A DNA stretch of 64,000 nucleotides from an uncultured Verrucomicrobiota bacterium (lineage in GTDB: Bacteria > Verrucomicrobiota > Verrucomicrobiia > Verrucomicrobiales > DEV007), in assembly GCA_902589825.1 (NCBI GenBank), contig CACIUL010000004.1, positions 1 to 64,000 on the forward strand, read 5' to 3'. A program made the translations under genes and the position numbers. This document shows, in pieces, positions 8,987-18,239 of the stretch (position 1 is its first letter; every line of letters begins with the position of its first letter). The notes under the pieces are model-generated. The model was not told the DNA's origin. It saw only the letters and a program-made list of their open reading frames with translations, and did not search any database.

Positions 8987-9910
8987 TTAAATGCTGTTGT
9001 CTGTGATTGTGGTGTTTTGCGAGGCACTGTCGTAGCTGAATCCGCGAAACAGTGTCTCAAGGCGCCAGGCGGTGGCATACTTGCAGAAACCGGTTGTGGT
9101 CAGGTTGAACCTTTCCACAAGTTCCATCATCCATTTTGGGGAATTGCGCATGGCCTTTAACTCAAAGATGTAGCCGGCAAAAGGGCGGTTCAGGGCTGTC
9201 TGGTGGTCCATGGACCGCCAACCTTCTGAATCCTCAATGCCCGGCAATGTCCAGCTCCGGGTGGGACGGTAACAGATTCTCCGGTCGAAAGTCAGCCGGG
9301 CGTAATCATCATTGGCCCCGAAATAGCTTTCCCGGATATAGCGGATGAGCATCTTGGGCCGTGCCCCGACTGCCCGCGCCACCCTGGAATACTCGAGGAA
9401 GTAGTGGTTATCGACCGGGTTCTCAAGCAGGGGAAAGTCTTCGGGGTGAAGGACGATCGGCCTGCCGCTGCCGTTGCCTTGATATTGCTCCATGGTCATC
9501 TTGCACCGGCTCTTGATGATGACACCGCCCACCTTGCGCTTGAGTTCAAGGAAAACAGGTGCACTGCCCCCCTTGCCATAAGTCCGGATACGCAACTTGA
9601 AGCGGGCAAAGGTCTTGCGCTCCTTGGCAAGGGCCAGGTCCATCGTCGGGGTGTCCAGTTGCAGGGTGGTGACTGCATACTCGGGGATCTTTCCCTTCCC
9701 GTTCGGGTCCGGGATACAAAAGGGCTTGATGTATTCCCTGATCTTGGGAACTAGCCGGGGGTGGATGATGTATTTTTGCTCGAAGCGCTCAATGATCTTG
9801 TCCTTGACCTCTTTACGCGATGGCCCGGCATCAACCTGCAGGCGGGTTTTGGGCGCAGAAAGATCCATCCCTTTGGATTCGGCTTCAATGGTATGGGAGT
9901 CTTGAGGCAT
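8987..9910 (-). CDS. VTC-domain protein, putative polyphosphate polymerase
   Basis: VTC domains form a tunnel-shaped triphosphate-tunnel-metalloenzyme fold that in yeast Vtc4 makes inorganic polyphosphate from ATP. The 307-residue protein has the expected charged motifs in order: RFEQKYII near residue 42, LQLDTP near 88, RFKLRIRTYG near 105 (the paired arginines), VFLELKRKVGGVIIKSR near 120, MLIRYIRESYFGANDDYARLTFDR near 190-210, and a final FELKAMRNSPKWMMEL near 265 with the tunnel Glu and Lys. No membrane segment or SPX domain is present, so it acts in the cytoplasm, probably docked on DUF4956 encoded next. It is the first gene of a VTC-DUF4956-HlyD run. Activity as a polymerase is predicted, not shown. 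Confidence 0.88.
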   Translation of the reverse strand: MPQDSHTIEAESKGMDLSAPKTRLQVDAGPSRKEVKDKIIERFEQKYIIHPRLVPKIREYIKPFCIPDPNGKGKIPEYAVTTLQLDTPTMDLALAKERKTFARFKLRIRTYGKGGSAPVFLELKRKVGGVIIKSRCKMTMEQYQGNGSGRPIVLHPEDFPLLENPVDNHYFLEYSRVARAVGARPKMLIRYIRESYFGANDDYARLTFDRRICYRPTRSWTLPGIEDSEGWRSMDHQTALNRPFAGYIFELKAMRNSPKWMMELVERFNLTTTGFCKYATAWRLETLFRGFSYDSASQNTTITDNSI

Positions 9911-10105
9911 CGGCAGGTTAGAGGGGGGTAAAATCCCTACCTTCCCCGAAAATCGGAGCCCTTAATATAACCTACAAAGCTTGTTAATACCATATGAAAG
10001 TGGCGCTATTGTGACAATTTGGCCATTTTTGTGCCCTTTCGGCAATCCTTGGTGCCAAGCGCAGCAACGATCAACTATCGAGCAGGGTAAAACCCGGAGG
10101 CCGTT

Positions 10106-11110
10106 TTACAGTTCAACCATGCCCTTGACCACGCCTGTTGACGGATTACCCCAATGCTCGAATTTCTCGGCGATCTCATCGAATTGGCAGCGGTGGGTGA
10201 CGAATGTGGAAATATCGATTTTTCCATCCCTCAGGCTATCCATGACCAGGCTGAAATCCGACCTGGTGGCATTACGGCTGCTCATGATGGTCATTTCCCG
10301 TGCATGCAAGAGCGGGTCGGCAAATGAAATGCTGCCCTTGACAATGCTGACCAGGATCAAGGCCCCCCCGTGACCGACATACTCGAAGGCGGCTTCCATT
10401 GCAGCCGGGACACCGGTGGCATCGAAGACCTTTTGCGGAAGATTCCCCTCAGTGATTTCGCGGAGTTGATCCACTGTTTCCCCCCGCGCGTCAACGCAGG
10501 CGTCCACACCGATAATGTTGCGACAATACTCAAGGCGATCAGGGTTGACATCGATGGCAATGGTCCTGGCCTTTGCCAGGCGCGCAAAGTGCAGGACGCC
10601 GATTCCGATCGGGCCGGTTCCTGCAACGGCAATCCATTGTCCCTGCTCAAGGTTTGCCCTCCTGACTGCATGGGCACCTATTGCCAGGCATTCCACTGTT
10701 GCCACCTGCTCATGGCTGAGGTCATCGGCACGCATCAGGTTTTTTGCAGGCACGGGCATCAATTCACGCATGCCTCCATCAATATGGACTCCCAGCGTGC
10801 GGATGGAGGGACAGCAGTTTGTTTTTCCGCCAAGGCAAGTCGGGCATACTCCACAATGGATATAGGGTACAGGAACGACGGTGTCCCCGGCATTGAACTC
10901 ACCGGAACTCTCGGCCACCTCGGCAGAAAGCTCGTGGCCAAGGATACGGGGATATTCAAAATAGGGCTGCTCGCCGGCAAAGGCATGGAAATCCGTGCCG
11001 CAAATACCGATCCTGCGGATGCGCAGCATGACCTCACCCTCTGCTGCTACAGGTTCAGGAACATCAAGGAACTGGAAATGGCCGGGTTCCCGGCAGCTGA
11101 TTGCTTTCAC
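10106..11110 (-). CDS. Zinc-dependent medium-chain alcohol/polyol dehydrogenase
   Basis: This is a 334-residue MDR enzyme. The catalytic zinc site is visible as GICGTDFHAF and GHELSAEV, the structural zinc site as CGVCPTCLGGKTNCC, and the NAD(P)-binding site as AVAGTGPIGIGVLHFAR followed by an acidic IDVNPDRL, which favours NAD. Closest resemblance is to sorbitol, L-idonate or L-threonine dehydrogenase-like proteins acting on sugar acids and polyols; the substrate cannot be read from sequence. It is divergent from the PQQ-like propeller gene with about 85 bp between starts, and about 3 kb from the putative L-fucose operon, so a role in deoxy-sugar or sugar-acid metabolism is possible. Confidence 0.85.
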   Translation of the reverse strand: MKAISCREPGHFQFLDVPEPVAAEGEVMLRIRRIGICGTDFHAFAGEQPYFEYPRILGHELSAEVAESSGEFNAGDTVVPVPYIHCGVCPTCLGGKTNCCPSIRTLGVHIDGGMRELMPVPAKNLMRADDLSHEQVATVECLAIGAHAVRRANLEQGQWIAVAGTGPIGIGVLHFARLAKARTIAIDVNPDRLEYCRNIIGVDACVDARGETVDQLREITEGNLPQKVFDATGVPAAMEAAFEYVGHGGALILVSIVKGSISFADPLLHAREMTIMSSRNATRSDFSLVMDSLRDGKIDISTFVTHRCQFDEIAEKFEHWGNPSTGVVKGMVEL

Positions 11111-11195
11111 GGCAAGCAGGATGCCTCATGGATCCGCGCGGTGCAAGTATCCCGGGCTTGCTAGATTTCGATCCCAACTCCAATGTAGTGAAGTG

Positions 11196-12623
11196 ATGAT
11201 CCGCGTAACCCTTTTATTTGTCTTTGTTGCCGCCCTCTCGCTTCAGGCCGGTGAGGACGCGCGGTTAAAGCTCCATGCCAAGCCGAAGGCCTTGCCGGAA
11301 GGCGCTGTGACTGAGGCCTGGCCACGATTTCTCGGTGCACATGATGATGCAAAAAGCGGGGAAACCGGGTTGTTGGCAGACTGGCCGGAATCGGGGCCAA
11401 GAATTGTCTGGGAGCTGGCCCGCGGCGAGTCCTATGCCGCGCCAACGATAGCCGATGGTCGCCTGTTTAGCTTTGACCGTGCTGTTGTCGGGGAGGTTGG
11501 CCTTGAGGGCAATGAGCGACTCGAGTGCCGTCATCCCGAGACGGGGAAACTGATCTGGGACCTTATCTACCCGGTAAAATATCGCGACCGCTTCGGGTAT
11601 GCGAGCGGGCCACGGGCCTCGCCGGTCATAGACGGGGACCGGGTATTTATTGCCGGGGTGACGGCGCAGTTGCGGGCCGTCGATGCGAAGAGTGGCCGTG
11701 AGCTGTGGCACCGTGACCTGCTCAAGGATTACGGACACCGGCTCGGCTTTTTCGGTTATGGGCCTTCACCGGTGGTATGGAAGGACCTGGTGCTGGTGAA
11801 CGTGGGTGGTGGCGGCGAAGGGGAGAAGGGTGTTTGTGTTGCCGCCTTTGACCGGAAGAGCGGAGAGGAGAAATGGCGCTATCTCGATGCCTGGGGAGCG
11901 AGTTATTCCTCGCCTGTTGTCGCAAGGATCATGGGGCGTGAGGTCCTGCTTGTCCTGGCTGGAGGGGAAAGCCGGCCGGCAGCCGGTGGACTGCTTGGCA
12001 TTGAGCCGGCCAGCGGCAAGCTGCTCTTCCGCTTTCCCTGGCGTGCGGATAAATACGAGTCGGTCAATGCCTCGGTACCCATTGTTATAGGTGAGAGGTA
12101 TGTCTTTGTTTCCGAGTGTTACGGAAAGGGTGGAGTTTTGCTGGAACTTGACAAGGAGCTCAAGGCAAAACCAGTCTGGGAAGAACCGATGTTTGGCATG
12201 CACTGGATGACTCCTCTGGAGATAAACGGGCACATCTACGGATTTGCCGGCCGCAACAAGCCGGACGTGCAGTTCAAGTGCATGCGGGTTGCTGACGGAA
12301 AGATTCTTTGGCGTGATGACATGCGCTACGAGCACGAGGTCAATGGGCGCAGGATGACGTTGAGTTTTTTCCGGGGCAGCCTTTTGCGCGCTGATGAGCG
12401 GGTTTTTGCCTTGGGTGAAGATGGCGTCTTTGCCGAGCTTGAAATCAGTCCCTCAGGGGTCAAGGTCCTGAGTCAGTCCCAACTGTTCGTGGCCGAGCAG
12501 AGCTGGGCATTGCCGGTTGTCCACCGTGGATTGCTCTATATCGGGCAGCATTCCAGGGGATTTGTCGATGGTAGCAGGCCGAGGTTGATCTGCTATGATT
12601 TCAGGGGGCACAAGCCGGAATGA
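11196..12623 (+). CDS. Secreted PQQ-like beta-propeller protein
   Basis: I chose the ATG at 11196 because it opens a clear signal peptide (VTLLFVFVAALSLQAG); the open frame upstream overlaps the divergent dehydrogenase and is not coding-like. The mature protein has repeated WD/PQQ-like blades: WPRFLGAHDDAKSGET, AAPTIADGRLFSFDR, ASPVIDGDRVFIAGV, SPVVWKDLVLVNVGGGG, SSPVVARIMGREVLLV and others, each ending in G-x-W/L/K contexts such as SGRELWHRD and SGEEKWRYL. Such proteins are frequent in PVC bacteria and are usually periplasmic; the PQQ ligand set of true quinoprotein dehydrogenases is not evident, so an enzymatic role is uncertain. About 475 residues. Confidence 0.85.
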   Translation: MIRVTLLFVFVAALSLQAGEDARLKLHAKPKALPEGAVTEAWPRFLGAHDDAKSGETGLLADWPESGPRIVWELARGESYAAPTIADGRLFSFDRAVVGEVGLEGNERLECRHPETGKLIWDLIYPVKYRDRFGYASGPRASPVIDGDRVFIAGVTAQLRAVDAKSGRELWHRDLLKDYGHRLGFFGYGPSPVVWKDLVLVNVGGGGEGEKGVCVAAFDRKSGEEKWRYLDAWGASYSSPVVARIMGREVLLVLAGGESRPAAGGLLGIEPASGKLLFRFPWRADKYESVNASVPIVIGERYVFVSECYGKGGVLLELDKELKAKPVWEEPMFGMHWMTPLEINGHIYGFAGRNKPDVQFKCMRVADGKILWRDDMRYEHEVNGRRMTLSFFRGSLLRADERVFALGEDGVFAELEISPSGVKVLSQSQLFVAEQSWALPVVHRGLLYIGQHSRGFVDGSRPRLICYDFRGHKPE

Positions 12624-12655
12624 ATTCCTGGGCCTCTGGCGGATACCCGGCAAGC

Positions 12656-14080
12656 CTAGAGGATGGTACCGGGCGTATAGTTGCTGGCGGCAGGGTAATT
12701 TTCCTCAATGCGGGCGACGGCATCAATGAATGTTTTTACCTGTGAATCAGCGGCCCCGGCTTTCGTCTGTGCGGCGGCAAGCAGCGCATCGAGTCGTTCC
12801 CTGCTGATTCCCAGCCGGCTGTCAGCGGCAAGGCGGGCGACAAGGTCATTTTCCCCGACATTCCCGACACGCAAGTCACGCAGGGTTGCCACGGCATGTT
12901 CCTTGATGGCTTCATGGGCGGCTTCCCGGCCGGCACCTTGCTGGACAGCTTCCATTAGGAAGGTGGTGGTCGTCAGGAAAGGCAGGTAGCGCTTGTTCTC
13001 GGAAGCGATCACGTCCGGGTAGGCCTCCATCTGGCCGAGGATAGTGAGGAATGTCTCAAATAAACCGTCGGCGGCAAAGAAGGCATCGGGCAGCATGACG
13101 CGCCGCACCACCGAGCAGGAGACATCACCCTCATTCCACTGGTCCCCGGCCAGTCCGCCGGCCATCGTCAGGTAACCCTTTAACAATGCATGGAAACCAT
13201 TGACTCTCTCACAGGAGCGGGCATTCATCTTGTGAGGCATTGCCGAGGATCCCACCTGTCCCTCTGCAAAGCCCTCGCCGGCAAGCTCGTGACCGGCCAT
13301 GAGGCGGAGGGTCCTGCAGAAGCTTGACGGACCAGCGGCCAGCCCGGCCAGTGAGGAAACAACTCGAAGGTCCATCGATCTCGGGTATACCTGGCCGACG
13401 TTGCCCGCGGATCTGGGCATGCCAAGGTGGTTGATGATCCTTGATTCCAGTTCTGCGACCTTGGCGTCATCACCGCCGAACAGGGCAATCTGGTCAAGTT
13501 GAGTACCGACGGCACCTTTCAGCCCGCGCGCGGGATAGCAGGCTGTCATTTCCTCAAGGTGGGTAAAGGCGTCCATGAGCTCCTCACCGAACATGGCGAC
13601 GCGCTTGCCCAGCGTTGTCGTTTGCGCGGCGACATTGTGGGTGCGGGCTGAAATATAGAGTTGTTGCCACTCTGCGGCCCGCCTGGCCATGGCCGAGAGC
13701 GTTGCGGCGGCCTTTTCACGGATAATCTGCAGGGAGCGGTAAACCTGCAACTGCTCAACATTCTCAGTGAGGTCACGACTGGTCATGCCCTTGTGAATGT
13801 GCTCGCAGCCGGCAAGCTCGCAGAATTCCTCGATCCTTGCCTTCACGTCATGGCGGGTAATCCGCTCACGGCGCATGATTGAGTCCATATCGACCTCATC
13901 CTTGACCTGTTCGTAGGCATTGATGTCCTCCTTGCTGATATCGAGGCCAAGCTCCGCCTGGGCCTTCATGACAGCGATCCAGAACTCACGTTCCAGGATT
14001 ACCTTTCCCTCTGGCGACCAGACGGACTGCATCGGTTCGGTGGCATAGCGTTCGGCGAGGACATTTGGGATGCTGGACAT
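12656..14080 (-). CDS. purB: Adenylosuccinate lyase
   Basis: Purine biosynthesis enzyme that removes fumarate from SAICAR and from adenylosuccinate. The 474-residue protein has the fumarase/aspartase superfamily signature GQVGSSAMPHKMN near residue 280, the substrate-binding GMTSRDLTENVEQLQ, ISARTHNVAAQTTTLGKR with the general-acid histidine region, and GDQWNEGDVSCSVVRR. Length and motif order are normal for the PurB group with a C-terminal helical domain. It is convergent with the propeller gene, with 32 bp between stops, and about 110 bp downstream of the LDH2-type gene end, so it is probably expressed on its own. Confidence 0.93.
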   Translation of the reverse strand: MSSIPNVLAERYATEPMQSVWSPEGKVILEREFWIAVMKAQAELGLDISKEDINAYEQVKDEVDMDSIMRRERITRHDVKARIEEFCELAGCEHIHKGMTSRDLTENVEQLQVYRSLQIIREKAAATLSAMARRAAEWQQLYISARTHNVAAQTTTLGKRVAMFGEELMDAFTHLEEMTACYPARGLKGAVGTQLDQIALFGGDDAKVAELESRIINHLGMPRSAGNVGQVYPRSMDLRVVSSLAGLAAGPSSFCRTLRLMAGHELAGEGFAEGQVGSSAMPHKMNARSCERVNGFHALLKGYLTMAGGLAGDQWNEGDVSCSVVRRVMLPDAFFAADGLFETFLTILGQMEAYPDVIASENKRYLPFLTTTTFLMEAVQQGAGREAAHEAIKEHAVATLRDLRVGNVGENDLVARLAADSRLGISRERLDALLAAAQTKAGAADSQVKTFIDAVARIEENYPAASNYTPGTIL

Positions 14081-14188
14081 GTCAGTTGGGCTTTTAACTA
14101 CATTGATTCTGGCGCAAGCATTTGTGCATGCAAGCCCAGTAGTGGGGAAGTGAACGATTTTTTTCCCGGAAACCAGGCCCTGTCAACT

Positions 14189-15280
14189 TCAGTCAAAGCG
14201 GATGCCGGTACGACGGGCAATGTCACGCAATTCCTCGACAACCGGCATGACCAGTGGAATTCCCTCCCTTGACCTTATTGCCTCAGCCTCACGTTCCGGG
14301 TCCCCGGGAATAAGGGGGCCGTTGCTGCCAGGGGCCGGGGCAGTGCTGCGCATGGTGCGGATATACTCATCGGTCTGCGCCTTGAATTCATCCACATCGA
14401 TAAAGGCATCAATACGCATCGCCCCGAAGAAGTGGCCGATGCCCCTGCCCACGCTGCGCTCGGGGATTTCCTGCCGCAGGGCGAATGGGGGAGTGAACGG
14501 GCCCCAGTTTGCCCCGCTGAGAACCGCGCAGAGGAAATCCACCATGACGGCCATGGCGTAACCCTTGTGGCCCCCGGATTCACGGCGTGATCCCAGTGGA
14601 AGCAGGGCACCCCCGCCAATCATTTCCTCCGGGTTGGTGGTTTCATGGCCTTCACTGTCTATGGCCCAGCCATCAGGAATGGGGTGGCCTTTACGCTTTG
14701 CGATTTCTATTTTCCCGTAGGCAGCGGCACAGGTGGCCAGGTCAACGACAATGGGAGGTTCCTCCTTGCCCGGGAAGGCGATGGCGATCGGGTTGGTGCC
14801 AAGCATTCGTTCTGCTCCCCAGAGAGGAGCGACAAGCTTCGTGGTATTGGTCATGGACCAGCCAATCAGGTCGGCTTCAAGCGCCTTTAATACATAGTAA
14901 CCGGCAATGCCATAGTGGTTGGTATTGCAGACGGACACCCACCCGCTGCCGACTTCTGATGCCTTTTGCATGGCGATTTTGTTGGCTTTCGGGCCCACCA
15001 CCAGCCCCAGCCCGTTGTCTCCATCCACTGTTGCCGTTGAGGGGGACTCACGGATTATCTTTAACTCGGGAGTGGGATTAATCCGCCCCTGGTCCAGCAT
15101 GTCGAAATACGTGTGCAACCTGGCTACCCCGTGTGAATCAATGCCACGGAGGTCACTGGCTGCCAGAACTTCTGCTGCCAGGTCGGCATCCTCCTCAGGT
15201 ACCCCGAAATGCATGAAAGTGGACCTTGAGAAGTCGTGGAGTTTCTCCACGGGATAGGTGATTGTTTCCACTTCAGGCAT
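14189..15280 (-). CDS. LDH2/malate-type 2-hydroxyacid dehydrogenase
   Basis: The protein belongs to the non-Rossmann malate/L-lactate/L-sulfolactate/ureidoglycolate dehydrogenase family. Visible family marks are DLRGIDSHGVARLHTYF, NTNHYGIAGYYV, LGTNPIAIAFPG, VVDLATCAAAYGKIEIAKRKG, SGGHKGYAMAVMVDFL and SVGRGIGHFFGAMRID. I place the start at the ATG at 15280, where conservation begins (363 aa); an in-frame TTG at 15352 would add 24 lysine-rich residues and sit just after the lhgO stop. It is the last gene of the putative L-fucose operon. The pathway ends in pyruvate and L-lactate, so NAD-linked oxidation of L-lactate is a plausible job; lactaldehyde-derived or sugar-acid substrates are alternatives. 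Confidence 0.85.
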   Translation of the reverse strand: MPEVETITYPVEKLHDFSRSTFMHFGVPEEDADLAAEVLAASDLRGIDSHGVARLHTYFDMLDQGRINPTPELKIIRESPSTATVDGDNGLGLVVGPKANKIAMQKASEVGSGWVSVCNTNHYGIAGYYVLKALEADLIGWSMTNTTKLVAPLWGAERMLGTNPIAIAFPGKEEPPIVVDLATCAAAYGKIEIAKRKGHPIPDGWAIDSEGHETTNPEEMIGGGALLPLGSRRESGGHKGYAMAVMVDFLCAVLSGANWGPFTPPFALRQEIPERSVGRGIGHFFGAMRIDAFIDVDEFKAQTDEYIRTMRSTAPAPGSNGPLIPGDPEREAEAIRSREGIPLVMPVVEELRDIARRTGIRFD

Positions 15281-15357
15281 TGTGTCGTTTTTTTTGGGTT
15301 TGCTTAAGGTTGTTTCCTCCGCTTTTTTCCTGCCTCTGATTTTCCCCTGCAAGGGGT

Positions 15358-16554
15358 TTATCCATCGATACCCTCGCTGATGGTTTTTCCGATATTCAGG
15401 GCAGCTGTGGCTGCAGGGGAGGGTGCATTACAGACGTTGAGGATGCTCCCGTTGCTGGAAAGGTGGAAATCATCGACCATTGACCCGTCGTGGCCGACGG
15501 CCTGTGCGCGCACGCCTGCAGGGGCGGCCACAAGATGCTCGCTGCGGATTTCCGGGATGAGCCTTGAGAGGGCCTTGACGAAGGCCCTCTTGCTGAAAGA
15601 GCGCCACATTTCGCCAGCGCCGGTTTTCCAGTATTTCGCCGCGAGCTTGAGAAAACCAGGGTAGGTCAAGGACTCGATCAGCTCTGCGGGATTGATTTTC
15701 AACTTACCATATCCCTCACGGGCAAAGGCGAGAACCGCATTCGGGCCACACTCGACACCGCCGTTGATCATGCGGGTGAAGTGCACTCCAAGGAAGGGAA
15801 AGTTGGGGTCTGGAACCGGATAAATCAGGTTGTTGACCAGTTGATGTGCGGATGGCTTCAATTCATAATATTCCCCACGGAAAGGCACAATTTTCAGGGG
15901 AGGCCGGTCGCCGCCCAGGTCGGCGACCCTGTCGGAGTAAAGACCGGCACAGTTAACGACATGTCCTGCCAGGAAATCCTTTCCGGCGGCAGTCTGAACC
16001 GACACTGACGTTGAGGTGCGCGTGATAAAGGTGACTTTCTCGCCGGTGAGGATTTGGCCGCCCGCCTCACGGATTTTTTCCGCAAGCCGGCAGCATACCT
16101 GGTGGTAATCAACAATTCCAGCCTCTGGGACATGGATGGCTGCTATGCCTGCGGCATGGGGTTCAAGGTCTGCAAGTTCATGTTTTCCTATCAGGCGGCA
16201 TTTGACCCCGTTGGCCTTGCCTCGCTCAAGGATGCGGTGCAAGGCCGGAAGCTCATTCCCGTCAAGGGCGACGATGACTTTTCCGCAGATCTCATAGTTG
16301 ATACCCTCCTCAGCGCAAAAGCGTTCCATGGCGCGTTTCCCCGCACGGCAGTTGAGCGCCTTGAGGGATCCCGGCTTGTAGTAGATTCCGGAGTGCAGCA
16401 CCCCGGAATTATTGCCGGTTTGGTGCGCAGCGAGACGGTTTTCCTTTTCAAGGACTGTCACGGAGCGCCCGCCATTGCCCTTGCAAAGGTGATAGGCGGT
16501 GGCAAGGCCAACGATCCCCCCTCCAACAATAAGGGCATCGGTTTTCTCGATCAT
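15358..16554 (-). CDS. lhgO: L-2-hydroxyglutarate oxidase-type flavoenzyme
   Basis: FAD-dependent oxidoreductase of the LhgO (YgaF) group, 398 residues. It begins with the dinucleotide-binding [18 protein letters not shown], followed by [65 protein letters not shown] and [20 protein letters not shown]. Known LhgO oxidises L-2-hydroxyglutarate to 2-oxoglutarate and passes electrons to the quinone pool. The start codon overlaps the stop of the upstream SDR gene by four bases (ATGA), so translation is coupled. In this operon the physiological substrate could instead be another L-2-hydroxyacid such as L-lactate; this is inference from context. Confidence 0.88.
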   Translation of the reverse strand: MIEKTDALIVGGGIVGLATAYHLCKGNGGRSVTVLEKENRLAAHQTGNNSGVLHSGIYYKPGSLKALNCRAGKRAMERFCAEEGINYEICGKVIVALDGNELPALHRILERGKANGVKCRLIGKHELADLEPHAAGIAAIHVPEAGIVDYHQVCCRLAEKIREAGGQILTGEKVTFITRTSTSVSVQTAAGKDFLAGHVVNCAGLYSDRVADLGGDRPPLKIVPFRGEYYELKPSAHQLVNNLIYPVPDPNFPFLGVHFTRMINGGVECGPNAVLAFAREGYGKLKINPAELIESLTYPGFLKLAAKYWKTGAGEMWRSFSKRAFVKALSRLIPEIRSEHLVAAPAGVRAQAVGHDGSMVDDFHLSSNGSILNVCNAPSPAATAALNIGKTISEGIDG

Positions 16555-17330
16555 TGCGGGGGGGTGGTATATGCGCGGTCAAGGTGGGTATAGCCGCCAT
16601 CCGGATACATCACCTGGCCGGTGGTGTGGGATGATCTCGCGGAAGCCAGGAATACCACCAGGTCGGCTATTTCACTTGCCCGGGTAAAGCGGTTTTCGAG
16701 CGGGATGGTGGACTTGATCCTGGCTTCGGCCTTTGCCGGGTCGGGGTTTTTTTCCAGCCATTTTTTATAGAGCGGAGTCATGACCTCGGCGGGGATGACA
16801 CAGTTGACGCGGACACCGAACCTTGCGAGGTCAATGGCCCACTCCCTGGTCAGTGAATTCATAGCCCCCTTGGATGCGGCATATCCCGAAGTGCCTCCCT
16901 GCCCGGTATCAGCGACCTTGGAGCCAATGTTGATGATATTACCCCGGTTGTTCCTGAGGTCACTCAGCAGGTAGTGGGCAAGGGCGAAGGGGTGTATGAG
17001 GTTTTTTTCCAGCGAGGCAACAAAATCCTGTGGGTCTTTTTCCAGCCCTGCACCGTCATTGACTCCCGCGTTGTTAACCAGGATATCCACTTCGCCCACC
17101 TGTTCGTGGACCTGTTCGATCGCCTTGCGGATTTGTTCAAGTTCGACGAGTTCGACATTGAAAAAATGGCCGCACCCGATCTCCTCAATCAGTCCTTCTG
17201 CCTCATCCGGGTTGCGGTCGAAAATCAACGGAATAGCTCCTTCGGCAGCGAAGCCACGCACGATGGCGGCACCGATCCCCTTGGCTCCTCCGCTGACAAG
17301 GACTATCTTGTTTTGCAGTTCTAGATCCAT
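16551..17330 (-). CDS. L-fucose dehydrogenase-like short-chain dehydrogenase
   Basis: Classical 259-residue [17 protein letters not shown] (cofactor site), [15 protein letters not shown], catalytic Ser in [30 protein letters not shown] with Tyr and Lys, and [17 protein letters not shown]. The start MDLELQNK, the PAEVMTPLY stretch and the C-terminal GGYTHLDRA resemble bacterial L-fucose dehydrogenases as I remember them, which oxidise L-fucose to L-fuconolactone with NAD(P). The gene overlaps lhgO by four bases and follows the FAH-family gene by 32 bp. Operon context (FAH hydrolase plus a second SDR like 2-keto-3-deoxy-fuconate dehydrogenase) supports the call. Related sugars such as D-arabinose or L-galactose could also be substrates. 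Confidence 0.78.
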   Translation of the reverse strand: MDLELQNKIVLVSGGAKGIGAAIVRGFAAEGAIPLIFDRNPDEAEGLIEEIGCGHFFNVELVELEQIRKAIEQVHEQVGEVDILVNNAGVNDGAGLEKDPQDFVASLEKNLIHPFALAHYLLSDLRNNRGNIINIGSKVADTGQGGTSGYAASKGAMNSLTREWAIDLARFGVRVNCVIPAEVMTPLYKKWLEKNPDPAKAEARIKSTIPLENRFTRASEIADLVVFLASARSSHTTGQVMYPDGGYTHLDRAYTTPPQ

Positions 17331-17362
17331 GGCGCGGGCAGTTGAGTTTTTTATACCCTGGC

Positions 17363-18220
17363 TCAGCTGCCATGGGCGACAACATTCTGCCTTGAACTGC
17401 CAAGTCCATCAATACCCAGTTCAACAATATCGCCTGGACGGAGGTAGCGTGGGGGATCCATTCCCATGCCAACACCGGCCGGGGTGCCCGTTGAGATTAT
17501 GTCCCCGGGCAGCAGGGACATGAACTGGCTGAGATAGCTGACAATGTGGGGAATATTGAAAATGAGGTTTGAGGTATTGCCATCCTGCATTTTTTCACCA
17601 TTAAGGGTGAGCCACATTGCGAGGTTGTTGACATCCTCTATTTCATCGGCAGTGGCCATGAAGGGGCCAAGTGGCGCAAAGCTGTCGGCACTTTTTCCCT
17701 TTACCCACTGGCCTCCGCGGTCCTTCTGGAATGAGCGTTCACTGACATCATTGTGCAGCACATATCCTGCAATATGTCCGGGCGCCTCGGCTTCCGTGAT
17801 GTAGCTGGCCCGTTTGCCGATGACGACGGCAATCTCGACTTCCCAGTCGGTCTGCTCGCTGTCCCGCGGTATAATGATATTGTCAAAGGGTCCGCTGAGC
17901 GCGGAAGTGGCCTTGCTGAATAGGACCGGCTCCTCGGGAAGTGGAGTGTTGGTCTCGGCGGCATGATCCCTGAAGTTCAGGCCGATGCACAGGAGCTTGC
18001 TTGGCCGAGCCACCGGTGATCCAAGGCGCTCATCGGGATTGATCCCGGGAGCGTCTTCCGCTTTTTCCTGTGCCCACAGCCGAAGTTTTTCAAGGCCTCC
18101 GGAAGCGAAGAAGTCCTCGTCATAATCCGGGGTGAGCTCCGAGCTGTCAATTTTCCGGCCGTCATCAAGCAGCAGGCCGGGACGTTCATTTCCTGGTTTT
18201 CCAAAACGTATGAGTTTCAT
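17363..18220 (-). CDS. FAH-family hydrolase, probable 2,4-diketo-3-deoxy-L-fuconate hydrolase
   Basis: 285-residue fumarylacetoacetate hydrolase superfamily protein. Metal-site residues lie in TDWEVEIAVVIGK, with KLLCIGLNFRDHAAE, EPVLFSKATSALSGP, GYVLHNDVSERSFQKD, KSADSFAPLGP and GDIISTGTPAGVGMG, all in the expected order. FAH enzymes cleave C-C bonds of 2,4-diketo acids; the fuconate branch releases pyruvate and L-lactate. Ureidoglycolate lyase and 2-hydroxyhepta-2,4-diene-dioate isomerase annotations are common for the same family, but the neighbouring SDR genes point to the deoxy-sugar pathway. It sits between two SDR genes with gaps of 19 and 32 bp. Confidence 0.78.
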   Translation of the reverse strand: MKLIRFGKPGNERPGLLLDDGRKIDSSELTPDYDEDFFASGGLEKLRLWAQEKAEDAPGINPDERLGSPVARPSKLLCIGLNFRDHAAETNTPLPEEPVLFSKATSALSGPFDNIIIPRDSEQTDWEVEIAVVIGKRASYITEAEAPGHIAGYVLHNDVSERSFQKDRGGQWVKGKSADSFAPLGPFMATADEIEDVNNLAMWLTLNGEKMQDGNTSNLIFNIPHIVSYLSQFMSLLPGDIISTGTPAGVGMGMDPPRYLRPGDIVELGIDGLGSSRQNVVAHGS

Positions 18221-18239
18221 TTTCTATGGGTTGGGGAAT

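Noticed and set aside
10995-11195. In-frame upstream extension of the PQQ-like propeller gene
   Set aside because: It overlaps the divergent alcohol dehydrogenase and has no signal-like start; the ATG at 11196 opens a clear signal peptide.
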